64,000 nt of DNA from Pacificoceanicola sp049341065 (GCF_049341065.1 NZ_JBMPIX010000015.1:1-64000); one strand, 5' to 3'. Shown: positions 1-9,316, counted from the stretch's first letter. Notes: generated from the letters alone by a model not told the origin. Numbers and translations: made by a program.

Positions 1-431
1 CAACCGCGCCTCAGCGCCGCCGGTGAAGGGGGTTCTAGTACCACCACCCAAAACCCGCAAGCAGTTTTTTGAAGAAACGTCAGTTTTTTTTCATCCCCAC
101 ATTTTCTCGTATAATATCAAATGGTTGATGCTGAATTTTTTGCGGCCGTCTAGCCACCTCAAGCTGAAAACCACTGTCGTGCGCCCTATCAAGGTTCAAC
201 ATGTAGCGGTTGCCAAGACATCAGCCCCAAGAGGAAGATTCTCAGAGGCGATTCAGAGAGGCCACAAGGCATAGTCTCGGAGACCAAACCGTCAGATTCC
301 CGCCATTCGCGGCCGCCGCGCACTCCGAAATTGATACCTATGCGTCGTCGGTAGAACCAAATTGGCCTCAAAACGTCGAAATCGACAAAATCGCGATTTC
401 TCAAAGCGCCAAATCTCCCGGATTTCGACGC
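1..431. other. Left-edge region with no supported gene
   Basis: I see no credible coding region here. The open frames are short, lack a good ribosome site, and resemble no family I know. The stretch from about 60 to 130 is clearly richer in A+T than the rest of the window and contains a perfect TATAAT at 110-115, but no convincing -35 hexamer sits at the right distance. The first 45 bases could be the tail of a gene or transcript lying outside the window. The region lies downstream of msrQ, which ends at 432 on the minus strand. Confidence 0.5.
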
Positions 432-1034
432 TCAAACTGCCTGATTTTTACGCACACCGCGAACCCGGAGGGCAAGGAGACCCAAAATCACGACGATATA
501 GGCCAGAGGCTCTGGCTGAAGTCCCTTCACCAGCATCACGAAGTGCAATCCACCCAGCAAAATAGCGGGATAGACAAGCTTGTGCAGACGCCTCCAATCC
601 GGGCCCAGACGCCTGATCGAATAATTGTTCGACGTCACCGCCAAGGGAACCAGCAACAGGAAGGCCAACATGCCGACCGTGATATAGGGCCGCTTGAGAA
701 TGTCCGCCCATATCTGACCGACGGCCTGCACATCCAAGAACAGCCAGACCGACAGATGCAGAACAACATAGAAGAAGGCCATCAAGCCAAGGGCGCGTCG
801 AAACTTGAGCAGGTTCACTCCGGCGAACCGACGCAGCGGCGTCACCGCCAGCCCGGCGATCAACAGCTTAAGCGCCAGTTGTCCGTACTCATGTTCCAGT
901 GCTTTGATCGGTTCAACGCCCAAGCCCCCGGTCAGGCCAAGATAAAACAGCCAGGGCGCAGGCAGGGCGCACAGTATATATACAGCTGCGAGGGGCGTTC
1001 GCCGCGCGAAGGCATTGATCCGATCTTTCAGCAT
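432..1034 (-). CDS. msrQ: MsrQ, haem-binding membrane subunit of MsrPQ (YedZ)
   Basis: A 200-residue integral membrane protein of the ferric-reductase-like family. It passes electrons from the quinone pool or a cytoplasmic flavin reductase to MsrP, which repairs oxidised methionines in periplasmic proteins. Visible features are about six hydrophobic helices and conserved histidines (for example in the VVLHLSVWLF and LLGGLHFVML segments) that serve as haem ligands in this family. The length matches YedZ. The start codon overlaps the msrP stop by one base (TGATG), so the two are translationally coupled as in other proteobacteria. Confidence 0.93.
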   Translation of the reverse strand: MLKDRINAFARRTPLAAVYILCALPAPWLFYLGLTGGLGVEPIKALEHEYGQLALKLLIAGLAVTPLRRFAGVNLLKFRRALGLMAFFYVVLHLSVWLFLDVQAVGQIWADILKRPYITVGMLAFLLLVPLAVTSNNYSIRRLGPDWRRLHKLVYPAILLGGLHFVMLVKGLQPEPLAYIVVILGLLALRVRGVRKNQAV

Positions 1035-1930
1035 CAGAAATTCGCAGTCAGGTCCATGCCATCGTATAGGCTGGCGACCTCATCGTAGCCGTTGAACTTC
1101 TGCGTCGGAACCTTGCGAGAAAAGAGCCCCCCGCCGATCCGACGTTCGCTGGCCTGAGACCAACGCGGATGATCCACATCGGGATTCACATTGCTGTAAA
1201 AGCCGTATTCGCGCGCATTCGCCTTGTTCCATGACGTAGGCGGCTGGGTGTCGGTCAAGCTAATCCGCACAACGGATTTGATAGACTTGAACCCGTATTT
1301 CCACGGCACCACCAACCGAAGCGGCGCACCGTTCTGGTTCGGCAGGGGTTTTCCATACAGCCCCGTTGCCATGATCGTCAGGGGATGCATCGCTTCGTCC
1401 AGACGCAACCCCTCGACATAGGGCCAGTCAAGTACGGGGAAGCGGGTGCCGGGCATCTCGTCAGGGCGCAGCGCGGTTTCGAAGGCCACGTATTTTGCGT
1501 CGGATTTGACGCCAGCCATGCTCAGCAGATCCGCAAGTTCAAATCCGTTCCATGGCACCACCATCGACCAGGCCTCGACGCAGCGGAAACGATAGATGCG
1601 CTCTTCCACCGTCATCTTGTCTATGATCCCAGCCAACGCATATTCACCGGGACGTTCGACAAGACCATCGATCTTTACCGTCCAGGGCGAGGTGGTCAGC
1701 ATATGTGCGTTGCGGGCCGGATCTTCTTTGCCGGTTCCGAACTCATAGTAGTTGCAGTAGCTGGTGATCTCTTCAAAACTGTTGGGCTCTAGCCCTTCGG
1801 CCCGCGCTGGCGCAGCCAATCCGGAGATGGCCCCGGCGCCGATCCCAGCGATGATCTGGCGACGGTTCAGGAACACGCGCTCGGGCGTGATATCAGTGTG
1901 GGTCAGGTCGTTTATCCAGCGCTTGGCCAT
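1034..1930 (-). CDS. msrP: MsrP, periplasmic molybdopterin methionine-sulfoxide reductase (YedY)
   Basis: Catalytic subunit of MsrPQ. It uses a molybdopterin cofactor to reduce methionine sulfoxide in envelope proteins damaged by reactive oxygen or chlorine species. The 298-residue protein has an N-terminal twin-arginine signal (LNRRQIIAG at residues 21-29, then a hydrophobic stretch ending near PARA), as expected for export with folded cofactor. The oxidoreductase molybdopterin-binding domain follows, with the likely Mo-ligating Cys117 in RFRCVEAW. A strong AGGAGG lies just upstream of the ATG. It heads the msrPQ operon. Confidence 0.95.
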   Translation of the reverse strand: MAKRWINDLTHTDITPERVFLNRRQIIAGIGAGAISGLAAPARAEGLEPNSFEEITSYCNYYEFGTGKEDPARNAHMLTTSPWTVKIDGLVERPGEYALAGIIDKMTVEERIYRFRCVEAWSMVVPWNGFELADLLSMAGVKSDAKYVAFETALRPDEMPGTRFPVLDWPYVEGLRLDEAMHPLTIMATGLYGKPLPNQNGAPLRLVVPWKYGFKSIKSVVRISLTDTQPPTSWNKANAREYGFYSNVNPDVDHPRWSQASERRIGGGLFSRKVPTQKFNGYDEVASLYDGMDLTANF

Positions 1931-2034
1931 CCGGTCCTCCTTGGTGCCTCACGCCAAAGATAGGCAGGTACGCGCGCGCCTTCAAACCACGCCGTTTCAC
2001 TTTGGCGTGGTATCCGTGAAACAAATACCTTGCT

Positions 2035-3570
2035 TTACATACGCTTCAGCGCCTGCTCGAACATCTGGTGGCCCCCGGTCAGATCGCCATCCAGCGCAAC
2101 TGCGGGATAGAGCACGCTCATCTGCTCGGACGAGCCGTCGTCCTTGACCAGCCGGACGTGTTTGCGCCGCATCAGACGTGGTTCGGCAACTCCGACGGAA
2201 TGCGCAATGGTCTCGACCTCTTTGATTATCGATTTGGCATAGCGCGCCACGCGCTTGTCCTTTTCCTCGACCACCAACCCGGCCTGAAGGCGCGGATCAT
2301 GGGTGGTGATGCCTGTCGGGCAAGTGTTGCGGTTACACTTGAGCGCCTGAATGCAGCCAAGGCTGAACATGAAGCCACGCGCCGAGGTGACGATATCTGC
2401 CCCGGCGCAAATCGCCCATGCCACATCACCGGGGGCAATAAGCTTGCCGCTGGCAATGATCCGGATCCGATCATGCAGCCCGGCCAGATCACGCAGATCC
2501 ACCATCCGCACCAAAGCCTCACGCAGAGGCATCCCGACAAGGTCCATCAGGGGCATCGGCGCCGCCCCGGTGCCACCTTCGCCACCATCGACGGTTATGA
2601 AATCCGGCGCATAATCGGTGCCGCGTTCACGGATCAGTTTGAAGAAATCGAACCACGGATCGGCCGAGCCCATACAGGTCTTGAACCCCACCGGCTTGCC
2701 CGTCACTTCGCGCACATGATGGATCAGGTCCAGTAACCCGTTGAAGTCGTCCACCTCGCTGTGGCGATTGGGGGAAATACTGGCCTTGCCCTCTTCGATC
2801 CCACGAATCTCGGCGATTTCTTTCGAGACCTTGGCCGCCGGAAGAATGCCCCCCTTGCCCGGCTTGGCCCCTTGGCTCAGCTTGATCTCGAACATCCTGA
2901 CCTGAGGATGCGCCGCCACTTCGCGCAGCTTGACGTCGCTCAGATTGCCATCTTTGTCGCGCACGCCGTATTTCGCCGTGCCGATCTGAAAAACGATGTC
3001 GCATCCGCCCTCAAGGTGAAAAGGCGACAGCCCCCCTTCTCCGGTATTCATCCAGATGCCCGCCTCTTTCGCGCCCCGGCTCAGCGCGCGTACGGCAGGC
3101 TTAGACAGTGCGCCATATGACATCCCCGAAATGTTGAAGATCGAAGGCGCGGCAAAAGGGATTTTTGCGGTTGGCCCGATCACCATCGGTTCAGTCGCGC
3201 CAAATTGATCGTCCAACGGCGGAAAGACCGCATTCATGAAAATCGGCGTGCCCGGCACGTTCAAATTGCGCGTCGATCCAAAGGCAACCGTATTGCTTTC
3301 GCCCTTCGCCGCCCCGTCCACCCAGTTTCGCTGCGCGCGGTTAAAAGGCATCTCTTCGCGGTCCATGGCAAAGAAATACTGCCGAAAGAATTCACCAAGC
3401 TCGGTAAACAGGTGGCGAAAACGCCCGATGACCGGATAGTTGCGCCGGATCGCGTCACTGGTCTGCGTCCTGTCGATGATGAAAAACAATAGAGCCAATG
3501 CCGCGCCAGCGCCGATGAGGAAAACAAACAAGAGCGCCAGGTATTGCAAGGCAGCGGTTGCGTAGGTCAT
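2035..3570 (-). CDS. Membrane-anchored FMN-binding glutamate-synthase-like protein
   Basis: A 511-residue protein with one N-terminal transmembrane helix (about residues 8-30) followed by the FMN-binding domain of the large glutamate synthase subunit. The motif CNRNTCPTGITTHDP near residue 390 is the equivalent of the cofactor/cluster segment of GltB. The glutaminase and C-terminal GXGXG domains are absent, so this is the stand-alone glutamate-synthase-domain class rather than true GOGAT; its physiological substrate is not known. I prefer the ATG at 3570 to the one at 3582 because GAGGGTG sits 5 bases upstream of it. It is divergent from the DUF302 gene, with an FNR-like site between them. 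Confidence 0.85.
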   Translation of the reverse strand: MTYATAALQYLALLFVFLIGAGAALALLFFIIDRTQTSDAIRRNYPVIGRFRHLFTELGEFFRQYFFAMDREEMPFNRAQRNWVDGAAKGESNTVAFGSTRNLNVPGTPIFMNAVFPPLDDQFGATEPMVIGPTAKIPFAAPSIFNISGMSYGALSKPAVRALSRGAKEAGIWMNTGEGGLSPFHLEGGCDIVFQIGTAKYGVRDKDGNLSDVKLREVAAHPQVRMFEIKLSQGAKPGKGGILPAAKVSKEIAEIRGIEEGKASISPNRHSEVDDFNGLLDLIHHVREVTGKPVGFKTCMGSADPWFDFFKLIRERGTDYAPDFITVDGGEGGTGAAPMPLMDLVGMPLREALVRMVDLRDLAGLHDRIRIIASGKLIAPGDVAWAICAGADIVTSARGFMFSLGCIQALKCNRNTCPTGITTHDPRLQAGLVVEEKDKRVARYAKSIIKEVETIAHSVGVAEPRLMRRKHVRLVKDDGSSEQMSVLYPAVALDGDLTGGHQMFEQALKRM

Positions 3571-3589
3571 ATTCACCCTCATGAATTCG

Positions 3590-3603
3590 TTGATTTACGT
3601 CAA
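3590..3603. promoter_or_regulatory. FNR/Crp-family box (TTGATTTACGTCAA)
   Basis: TTGATTTACGTCAA differs at one position from the FNR/FnrL consensus TTGAT-N4-ATCAA. It lies about 20 bp before the start of the glutamate-synthase-like gene and about 84 bp before the DUF302 gene, in their shared upstream region. This suggests oxygen- or nitric-oxide-responsive control by an FNR/Dnr-type regulator. It is inferred from the motif only. Confidence 0.5.
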
Positions 3604-3686
3604 TGCTAATCAACCTGTGTACCTTACTGTGGCATTATCACGAATGATTAGGCAGCCTTTCTGCACAAATCGTGAAGGGGAGAGAT

Positions 3687-4130
3687 ATGAGAAAGATTTT
3701 AACCGCAGCGGCGCTGACCATCTTCGCAACCGCAGCATCGGCAGCCGATATGATCACCTATGACAGTGACCAGAGCTTCGACGATGTCGTCTTTGGTCTT
3801 GAGAACGCGATCATTGACCAGGGGTTGGTTATCGATTCCGTCAGCCATACCGGCGAAATGCTGGAACGCACCCGCGCCGACGTCGGCTCGGACGTCGTGT
3901 TGTTCGAACAGGCAGACGTCTTCAGCTTTTGCTCGGCCAAGCTTTCGCGCGAGGTGATGGAAGCCGATCCGATGAACATTGTCTTCTGTCCTTACGACAT
4001 CTTTGTCATCGTGCGTCCTGAAACCCCGGAGGTCACGACCATCGGTTTCCGCACCTATCCCGAGGGCGCCATGAAGAAGATCGAGGCCTTGCTGGACGGA
4101 ATCGCAAGAGCGGCTGTCGGCCTCGAATAA
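3687..4130 (+). CDS. Secreted DUF302 domain protein
   Basis: A 147-residue protein with a cleavable signal peptide (MRKILTAAALTIFATAASA) and one DUF302 domain (about residues 30-145). DUF302 is a small alpha/beta domain of unclear function that often lies near sulfur or redox genes. The start at 3687 is preceded by AGGGGAG and leaves a well-formed signal peptide; the in-frame ATG 15 bases earlier does not. It is divergent from the glutamate-synthase-like gene and shares its upstream region. Confidence 0.85.
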   Translation: MRKILTAAALTIFATAASAADMITYDSDQSFDDVVFGLENAIIDQGLVIDSVSHTGEMLERTRADVGSDVVLFEQADVFSFCSAKLSREVMEADPMNIVFCPYDIFVIVRPETPEVTTIGFRTYPEGAMKKIEALLDGIARAAVGLE

Positions 4131-4305
4131 ATCACGCGCATTCACGAAAATGCTATTGGAAATTGAGAAAGCGCGCGGCTTAGCGGGGTCGCGCCTTTCG
4201 TCAAGTTTGCTCGGCGGGAATCCCCCCTGATCCAACTGCTCATAGTCTCCGTAAGCTTTGGTAGATGTGACAGCCACATCGGCAACACTTACTAGGAGAA
4301 CACAC

Positions 4306-4785
4306 ATGTTCCGCAGAACTTATCTTGCCTTGACTGCCGCAACCCTTCTGGCTGGCCCCGCTTTCGCCGGTGGCCATTCCATGGATATCGTTGATACCGC
4401 CGCAAACGCCGGCAGCTTTGAAACGCTGCTTGCCGCCGCAACGGCCGCCGACCTTGTGGATACGCTGAAAAGCGAAGGCCCCTTCACCGTTTTCGCCCCC
4501 ACGGACGAAGCTTTTGCCGCGCTTCCCGAAGGCACAGTCGAAAACCTTCTGAAGCCTGAGAACAAGGACCAACTGGCGGCCATTCTGACCTATCACGTCA
4601 TTGCTGGCAAAGTGATGTCGACCGATCTGTCGAACAACATGATGGCGACAACTGTACAGGGTGGTGATGTCACCATCATGACCGAAGGCGGCGTGACCGT
4701 CGACGGCGCCAATGTTGTGCAGGCCGACATCGAAGCCTCGAACGGTGTGATCCACGTGATCGACGCAGTAATCCTGCCGAAGTAA
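4306..4785 (+). CDS. Secreted fasciclin (FAS1) domain protein
   Basis: A 159-residue protein with a signal peptide ending at AFA-GG near residue 19 and one FAS1 domain. Both hallmark blocks are present: FTVFAPTDEAFAALP (H1 region) and ILTYHVIAGKVMS (YH motif). FAS1 domains mediate adhesion or protein-protein contact outside the cytoplasm. The ATG at 4306 is preceded by TAGGAG. A strong hairpin terminator follows, so it is probably a single-gene transcript. Confidence 0.92.
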   Translation: MFRRTYLALTAATLLAGPAFAGGHSMDIVDTAANAGSFETLLAAATAADLVDTLKSEGPFTVFAPTDEAFAALPEGTVENLLKPENKDQLAAILTYHVIAGKVMSTDLSNNMMATTVQGGDVTIMTEGGVTVDGANVVQADIEASNGVIHVIDAVILPK

Positions 4786-4808
4786 ACGACGCGTTTTTGC
4801 GTTTCCGG

Positions 4809-4840
4809 GTCCGTCGTGCATCGCACGGCGGACTTTTTTT
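4809..4840 (+). terminator. Rho-independent terminator after the fasciclin gene
   Basis: GTCCGTCGTGC pairs with GCACGGCGGAC (11 bp, one G-T wobble) around a 3-base loop and is followed by seven T residues. It lies 24 bases after the stop codon of the fasciclin gene. Confidence 0.92.
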
Positions 4841-4922
4841 GTGGCCCGCAGAATTGGCCCTAAATTAACCACAATTTCTATCAAAACGTCGAATTGTTGA
4901 ATTAGCTTTAAGCGGAGCCATC

Positions 4923-6104
4923 ATGTTCGGCGACTACAAGAACAAAGCAAACGAGCGACAAACCTTTACCGCCCAATCAGAAGCCCCGGTGCAAACCGTT
5001 CTGGGAGAAACGACCAGCGACATCCTTTTCGGCAGCGACGGACCCGACAAGATCCGTGGTGGATACGGCAACGACGCGCTTTATGGTCTGCTCGGCGACG
5101 ACGAGATCCGTGGCAACAACGGCCATGACAGCCTTTGGGGCGATGGCGGGAACGATTTCTTGCAGGCCGGCGCCGGCAACGATTTCCTGAGCGGCGGGAT
5201 CGGTGATGACTGGCTGCGCGCGGGCAACGGCGACGACGAGGCCAATGGCGGCGATGGCAATGACTATGTCAATGGCGGTAACGGCAACGATCTGGTCATC
5301 GGCGAGGCTGGTGACGATCTGCTGATCGGTGGTCTCGGGCTGGACCTTTTACTGGGTGGCGACGGAAACGATACCGGTATCGGTGGCACAGGCGAAGATA
5401 CCCTGTTCGGCGGTGCGGGACAGGACAGCCTGTCCGGCAACAGCGGCAACGATGTGCTGGACGGCGGTGACGACGCCGACTGGCTGCACGGCGGCTCGGG
5501 ACATGACACGTTGTTGGGTGGCGCGGGCGATGATGCTCTACGGGGGGCCTCGGGCCACGACAGCCTGAACGGCGGCGAAGGCAATGACAGCCTTTGGGGC
5601 GGCACCCTGAACGATATCCTCGAAGGCGGCGAAGGCAACGACCTGCTGTTCGGTGAAAGCGGCCACGACACGCTGTCCGGCGGCACCGGCGATGATACCG
5701 TCTATGCTGGCACCGGGCATGATCTGGTGTTTGGCGATGCCGGTAACGACATTCTTTGGGGCAGTGCCGGGGACGATTTCCTTGTCGGCGGTGACGGCAA
5801 TGACACCCTGAGGGGTGGCTTTGACGACGACACGCTCAACGGCGGCGCAGGCGACGACCTGCTGCAAGGAGGCTATGGGCAGGACAGCTTTGTCTTCGAT
5901 GCCGGGTCCGGCATGGACACAATCGAAGGCTTCAGTTTCAGTTCTGACGAGATTGACCTGACCGCGCTGAACCTGTCCGGACCCGAGGCCCTGACCTTGA
6001 CGGAAACGCCCGCGGGCCTTGAGATCGGGATCACCGCAGGGGATGTGATCCTGCTGGAACAAGTGACCTTGGATGACTTCAATCCCGGATCGATCCTGTT
6101 CTGA
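4923..6104 (+). CDS. RTX calcium-binding repeat protein
   Basis: A 393-residue acidic protein built almost wholly of glycine-rich nonapeptide repeats (GGxGxDxLxG) from about residue 30 to 325. These fold into a calcium-loaded beta-roll. There is no N-terminal signal peptide; RTX proteins leave through a type I system using a C-terminal signal, and the C-terminal 70 residues (FVFDAGSGMDTIEGF onward) look like such a region. There is no protease or lipase domain, so the role is probably structural or adhesive. No type I secretion genes lie next to it. A weak GGAG-like sequence precedes the ATG. Confidence 0.88.
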   Translation: MFGDYKNKANERQTFTAQSEAPVQTVLGETTSDILFGSDGPDKIRGGYGNDALYGLLGDDEIRGNNGHDSLWGDGGNDFLQAGAGNDFLSGGIGDDWLRAGNGDDEANGGDGNDYVNGGNGNDLVIGEAGDDLLIGGLGLDLLLGGDGNDTGIGGTGEDTLFGGAGQDSLSGNSGNDVLDGGDDADWLHGGSGHDTLLGGAGDDALRGASGHDSLNGGEGNDSLWGGTLNDILEGGEGNDLLFGESGHDTLSGGTGDDTVYAGTGHDLVFGDAGNDILWGSAGDDFLVGGDGNDTLRGGFDDDTLNGGAGDDLLQGGYGQDSFVFDAGSGMDTIEGFSFSSDEIDLTALNLSGPEALTLTETPAGLEIGITAGDVILLEQVTLDDFNPGSILF

Positions 6105-6125
6105 CCTTCAGCACGTGCGCAAGCA

Positions 6126-6155
6126 AAAAGGCCCGCCAACTCTGGCGGGCCTTTT
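6126..6155. terminator. Bidirectional terminator between the RTX gene and clpB
   Basis: A perfect 9-bp stem, GGCCCGCCA with TGGCGGGCC, around a 4-base loop, flanked by an A-run on one side and TTTT on the other. It lies between two convergent genes and can end both transcripts. Confidence 0.9.
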
Positions 6156-6170
6156 CAGTATCACAGCGAC

Positions 6171-8789
6171 TTAGTGCACTACGGCGTCATCCGGTTTCGG
6201 CCGGTTCGTGGACCCTACCCGATCACCGATGATCAGACCTTCGGCCCCGACGCTCACCGGAACGGTGTCGCCATCGTTCACATCCCCGGACAACAGCATC
6301 TCTGCCAGCGGGTTCTGCAAGGCGCTCTGGATCACCCGCTTGAGCGGACGCGCCCCGAATACCGGGTCATAGCCTTCGTTGGCCAACCACTTGCGCGCGT
6401 CATCGTCAAGCTCCAGCCGGATCTTGCGGGCAGCAAGCCGTTTGAGCAGCCGGGCCATCTGGATATCGACAATACCGTCCATATCCTCGCGCTTGAGCCG
6501 ATCAAAGATGATCGTCTCATCCAGACGGTTCAGGAACTCGGGGCGGAAATGTGCCCGCACCGCATCCATCACGTCACGCTTGGCCTGCGCACCATCGGCA
6601 CCGTCAGGAAGCTGGCTAAGCGCCTGCGAGCCAAGGTTCGAGGTCAGCACGATCAGCGTCTGCTTGAAGTCGACCGTGCGGCCCTGACCATCGGTCAGCA
6701 CACCATCGTCCAGAACCTGCAACAGCACGTTGAACACATCCGGGTGGGCCTTCTCAACCTCGTCGAACAGCACGACCTGATAGGGCCGACGCCGCACCGC
6801 CTCGGTCAGAACACCGCCTTCGTCATAGCCGACATAGCCCGGAGGCGCGCCGATCAGACGAGAGACCGAGTGTTTCTCCATGAACTCGGACATATCAATA
6901 CGAACCATCGCATTGTCGTCGTCGAACAGGAACTCGGCCACGGCCTTGGTCAGCTCGGTCTTACCCACGCCGGTCGGCCCAAGGAAGAGGAACGAGCCAA
7001 GCGGCCGGTTCTCATCGTTCAGACCTGCGCGCGCACGGCGCACCGCATTGGCAACCGCCGTCACCGCCTGGTTCTGGCCGATCACCCGCTTGTGCAGGCC
7101 CGCTTCCATCCCCAGCAGCTTTTCACGCTCACCTTCCAGCATCTTGCCAGCCGGGATACCCGTCCAGCGTTCCACCACCGCGGCAATCTGATCCGGACGC
7201 ACGGCCTCTTCGACCATGACGTCGTTGTCATCGCTCGCCTCGGCCTCGGCCAGTTGCTTTTCAAGCTGCGGGATCACGCCGTAAGACAGCTCACCCGCCT
7301 TGGCGAGATCGCCCTGACGCTTGGCCTGATCCAGTTGTGCCCGCGCATGATCAAGCTTTTCCTTGATGTCACGCGCACCGGCCAGCTTGTCTCGCTCGGC
7401 CTGCCAGCGGGCGGTCATCTCGGCAGAGTGTTCCTGAAGGTCGGCCAGATCCTTTTCCAGCTTGGTCAAACGGTCCTTGCTGGCCTGATCGTCCTCGGTC
7501 CGAAGGGCTTCGACCTCGATCTGCTTTTGCAGAATATCGCGGTCCAGCGCATCCAGTTCCTCGGGCTTGGAGTCCACTTCCATCCGCAAACGGCTGGCGG
7601 CTTCGTCCATCAGGTCGATGGCCTTGTCCGGCAGGAAACGATCGGTGATATAACGATGGCTCAGCGTTGCGGCTGCCACCAAGGCGCTGTCCGAGATCCG
7701 CACACCGTGGTGCAGCTCGTACTTTTCCTTGATACCGCGCAGGATGCTGATCGTATCCTCGACGGTGGGTTCTTCGACCATCACAGGCTGGAAGCGACGG
7801 GCAAGGGCCGCGTCCTTTTCAACATGCTTGCGGTATTCGTCCAGCGTCGTGGCGCCAACGCAGTGCAATTCACCCCGCGCCAAGGCAGGTTTCAGCAGGT
7901 TTGACGCATCCATCGCGCCGTCCGCCTTACCGGCGCCGACCAGCGTGTGCATTTCGTCGATGAACAGGATGACTTCGCCAGCGGCGGCCGTCACCTCGGA
8001 CAAGATGGCCTTGAGCCGTTCTTCGAATTCACCGCGATACTTCGCGCCAGCAATCAGCGCCCCCATGTCCAAGGACAAAAGCCGTTTGTTGTGCAGACTT
8101 TCGGGCACGTCACCATTGACGATGCGCAGCGCCAAGCCTTCGGCAATCGCAGTCTTACCAACGCCGGGTTCGCCAATCAGCACCGGATTGTTCTTGGTCC
8201 GGCGCGACAGCACCTGCATGGTGCGGCGAATTTCTTCGTCACGACCGATGATCGGATCGATCTTGCCTTCGCGGGCGCGCTCGGTCAGGTCCATCGCGTA
8301 TTTGTTGAGGGCGTCATAGCCTTCTTCGGCACTGGCCGAGTCAGCTGTGCGCCCCTTGCGCAGGTCGTTGATCGCCTCGTTCAGCTTCTGAGCGGTCACG
8401 CCGCCCGCATCCAGCGCCTCTTTGGCCGGGCTTTTGACCATGGCAAGTGCCATCAGCAGCCGTTCGACCGGGACAAAGCTGTCGCCCGCCTTGGTGGCCA
8501 GCTTTTCGGCCTCGTCCAGAACCTTGCCGGTGCCGGAATCCATGTAAATCTGCCCGGCGTCTCCGGTCACTTTGGGGATTTTGGCGACCTTGGTTTCCAG
8601 AACCTGCACCACTCGTGCGGCATCCCCGCCCGAGCGATTGATCAGGTTGCTTGCCATCCCCTGATCGTCGTCCATCACTGCCTTGAGCAGATGTTCGGGC
8701 GCCAATTTCTGGTGGCTTTCCCGCATTGCAATGGTCTGCGCAGCCTGAATGAACCCGCGCGACCGTTCCGTGAACTTCTCTAAGTTCAT
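6171..8789 (-). CDS. clpB: ClpB, ATP-dependent disaggregase
   Basis: An 872-residue Hsp100 chaperone that, with DnaK, extracts polypeptides from aggregates. The Clp N-terminal domain (about 1-145) is followed by the first AAA+ module (Walker A GEPGVGKT near 205), the long coiled-coil middle domain (about 400-530), and the second AAA+ module (Walker A GPTGVGKT near 605) plus C-terminal D2-small domain. The length fits full ClpB. GGAGAAC precedes the ATG. A possible RpoH-type promoter lies about 90 bp upstream. Confidence 0.97.
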   Translation of the reverse strand: MNLEKFTERSRGFIQAAQTIAMRESHQKLAPEHLLKAVMDDDQGMASNLINRSGGDAARVVQVLETKVAKIPKVTGDAGQIYMDSGTGKVLDEAEKLATKAGDSFVPVERLLMALAMVKSPAKEALDAGGVTAQKLNEAINDLRKGRTADSASAEEGYDALNKYAMDLTERAREGKIDPIIGRDEEIRRTMQVLSRRTKNNPVLIGEPGVGKTAIAEGLALRIVNGDVPESLHNKRLLSLDMGALIAGAKYRGEFEERLKAILSEVTAAAGEVILFIDEMHTLVGAGKADGAMDASNLLKPALARGELHCVGATTLDEYRKHVEKDAALARRFQPVMVEEPTVEDTISILRGIKEKYELHHGVRISDSALVAAATLSHRYITDRFLPDKAIDLMDEAASRLRMEVDSKPEELDALDRDILQKQIEVEALRTEDDQASKDRLTKLEKDLADLQEHSAEMTARWQAERDKLAGARDIKEKLDHARAQLDQAKRQGDLAKAGELSYGVIPQLEKQLAEAEASDDNDVMVEEAVRPDQIAAVVERWTGIPAGKMLEGEREKLLGMEAGLHKRVIGQNQAVTAVANAVRRARAGLNDENRPLGSFLFLGPTGVGKTELTKAVAEFLFDDDNAMVRIDMSEFMEKHSVSRLIGAPPGYVGYDEGGVLTEAVRRRPYQVVLFDEVEKAHPDVFNVLLQVLDDGVLTDGQGRTVDFKQTLIVLTSNLGSQALSQLPDGADGAQAKRDVMDAVRAHFRPEFLNRLDETIIFDRLKREDMDGIVDIQMARLLKRLAARKIRLELDDDARKWLANEGYDPVFGARPLKRVIQSALQNPLAEMLLSGDVNDGDTVPVSVGAEGLIIGDRVGSTNRPKPDDAVVH

Positions 8790-8873
8790 GGTGTTCTCCT
8801 TCCGTTTAAGCGCCCCGTGGATTTGGCCCGCGCCCGAATTGCGGCACGCAGGTCCGAAAGGGCCTCGGTCAAA

Positions 8874-8902
8874 AGATGGCGATTGGCCCGGGCCGCTTCA
8901 AG
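8874..8902 (-). promoter_or_regulatory. Possible RpoH (sigma-32) promoter of clpB
   Basis: On the minus strand CTTGAA (8902-8897) is followed after 17 bases by CCATCT (8879-8874), close to the alphaproteobacterial heat-shock pattern CTTGAA...CCTATnT. It lies 85-113 bp before the clpB start, a suitable distance. Motif-only inference. Confidence 0.35.
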
Positions 8903-8989
8903 GGGCTGGCGTTGCACTTTTGCAACTCCCCCTACGTCCACCGATTCTTAAGCTCGTTCGAGGATACTCCACCGCCGAGGAGAACAAAT

Positions 8990-9304
8990 ATGTATGTAAC
9001 AAGTATCGAAATTTCAGGGTTTCATGATGCCGCCCATGGCGGCGCCCACCACGGCGCGGTCTCGCTTGTGACTGACGGCAGGCGCCTGCAAATCCCGTTG
9101 ACCGTTCCCCGTCGGGTTGAAGTGCTCAAAAGCCGCCACAGGTTGCGCCTGCTGGCGATGGCCCTGAAACGGGCGCGGCAGATGCCGGAATACCTTGAGG
9201 GCGAAGAAATCCTCTTTGCCCCGGGCATTCTCCCCTATGGGCTGACACAGGTGGACTTGACGCGCCCCGTGCGGGCACCCAAAAGCAGGGGAACCCCAGC
9301 TTAG
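8990..9304 (+). CDS. Conserved hypothetical protein (104 aa)
   Basis: I do not recognise the family. The 104-residue protein has no signal peptide or membrane segment. Its middle is basic (RRVEVLKSRHRLRLLAMALKR), and the C-terminal part is richer in Gly and Pro. The start is set by GAGGAGAACAAAT directly before the ATG. It is divergent from clpB and ends 12 bases before pyrF on the same strand, so it is probably co-transcribed with pyrF. Confidence 0.65.
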   Translation: MYVTSIEISGFHDAAHGGAHHGAVSLVTDGRRLQIPLTVPRRVEVLKSRHRLRLLAMALKRARQMPEYLEGEEILFAPGILPYGLTQVDLTRPVRAPKSRGTPA

Positions 9305-9316
9305 GAAAGATGCCCC

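Noticed and set aside
20..50. T-arm-like GGTTCTAGTACC that might be the end of a tRNA
   Set aside because: The flanking bases cannot form the T-stem or an acceptor stem, and the rest of a tRNA would lie outside the window.
5040..5890. Dense short repeats in DNA that might suggest a CRISPR-like array
   Set aside because: The period is 27 bases with variable sequence and encodes GGxGxDxLxG repeats of an RTX protein; there are no identical repeats with unique spacers.
6174..7904. 576-codon open frame opposite clpB
   Set aside because: Antisense shadow of clpB with low-complexity composition.
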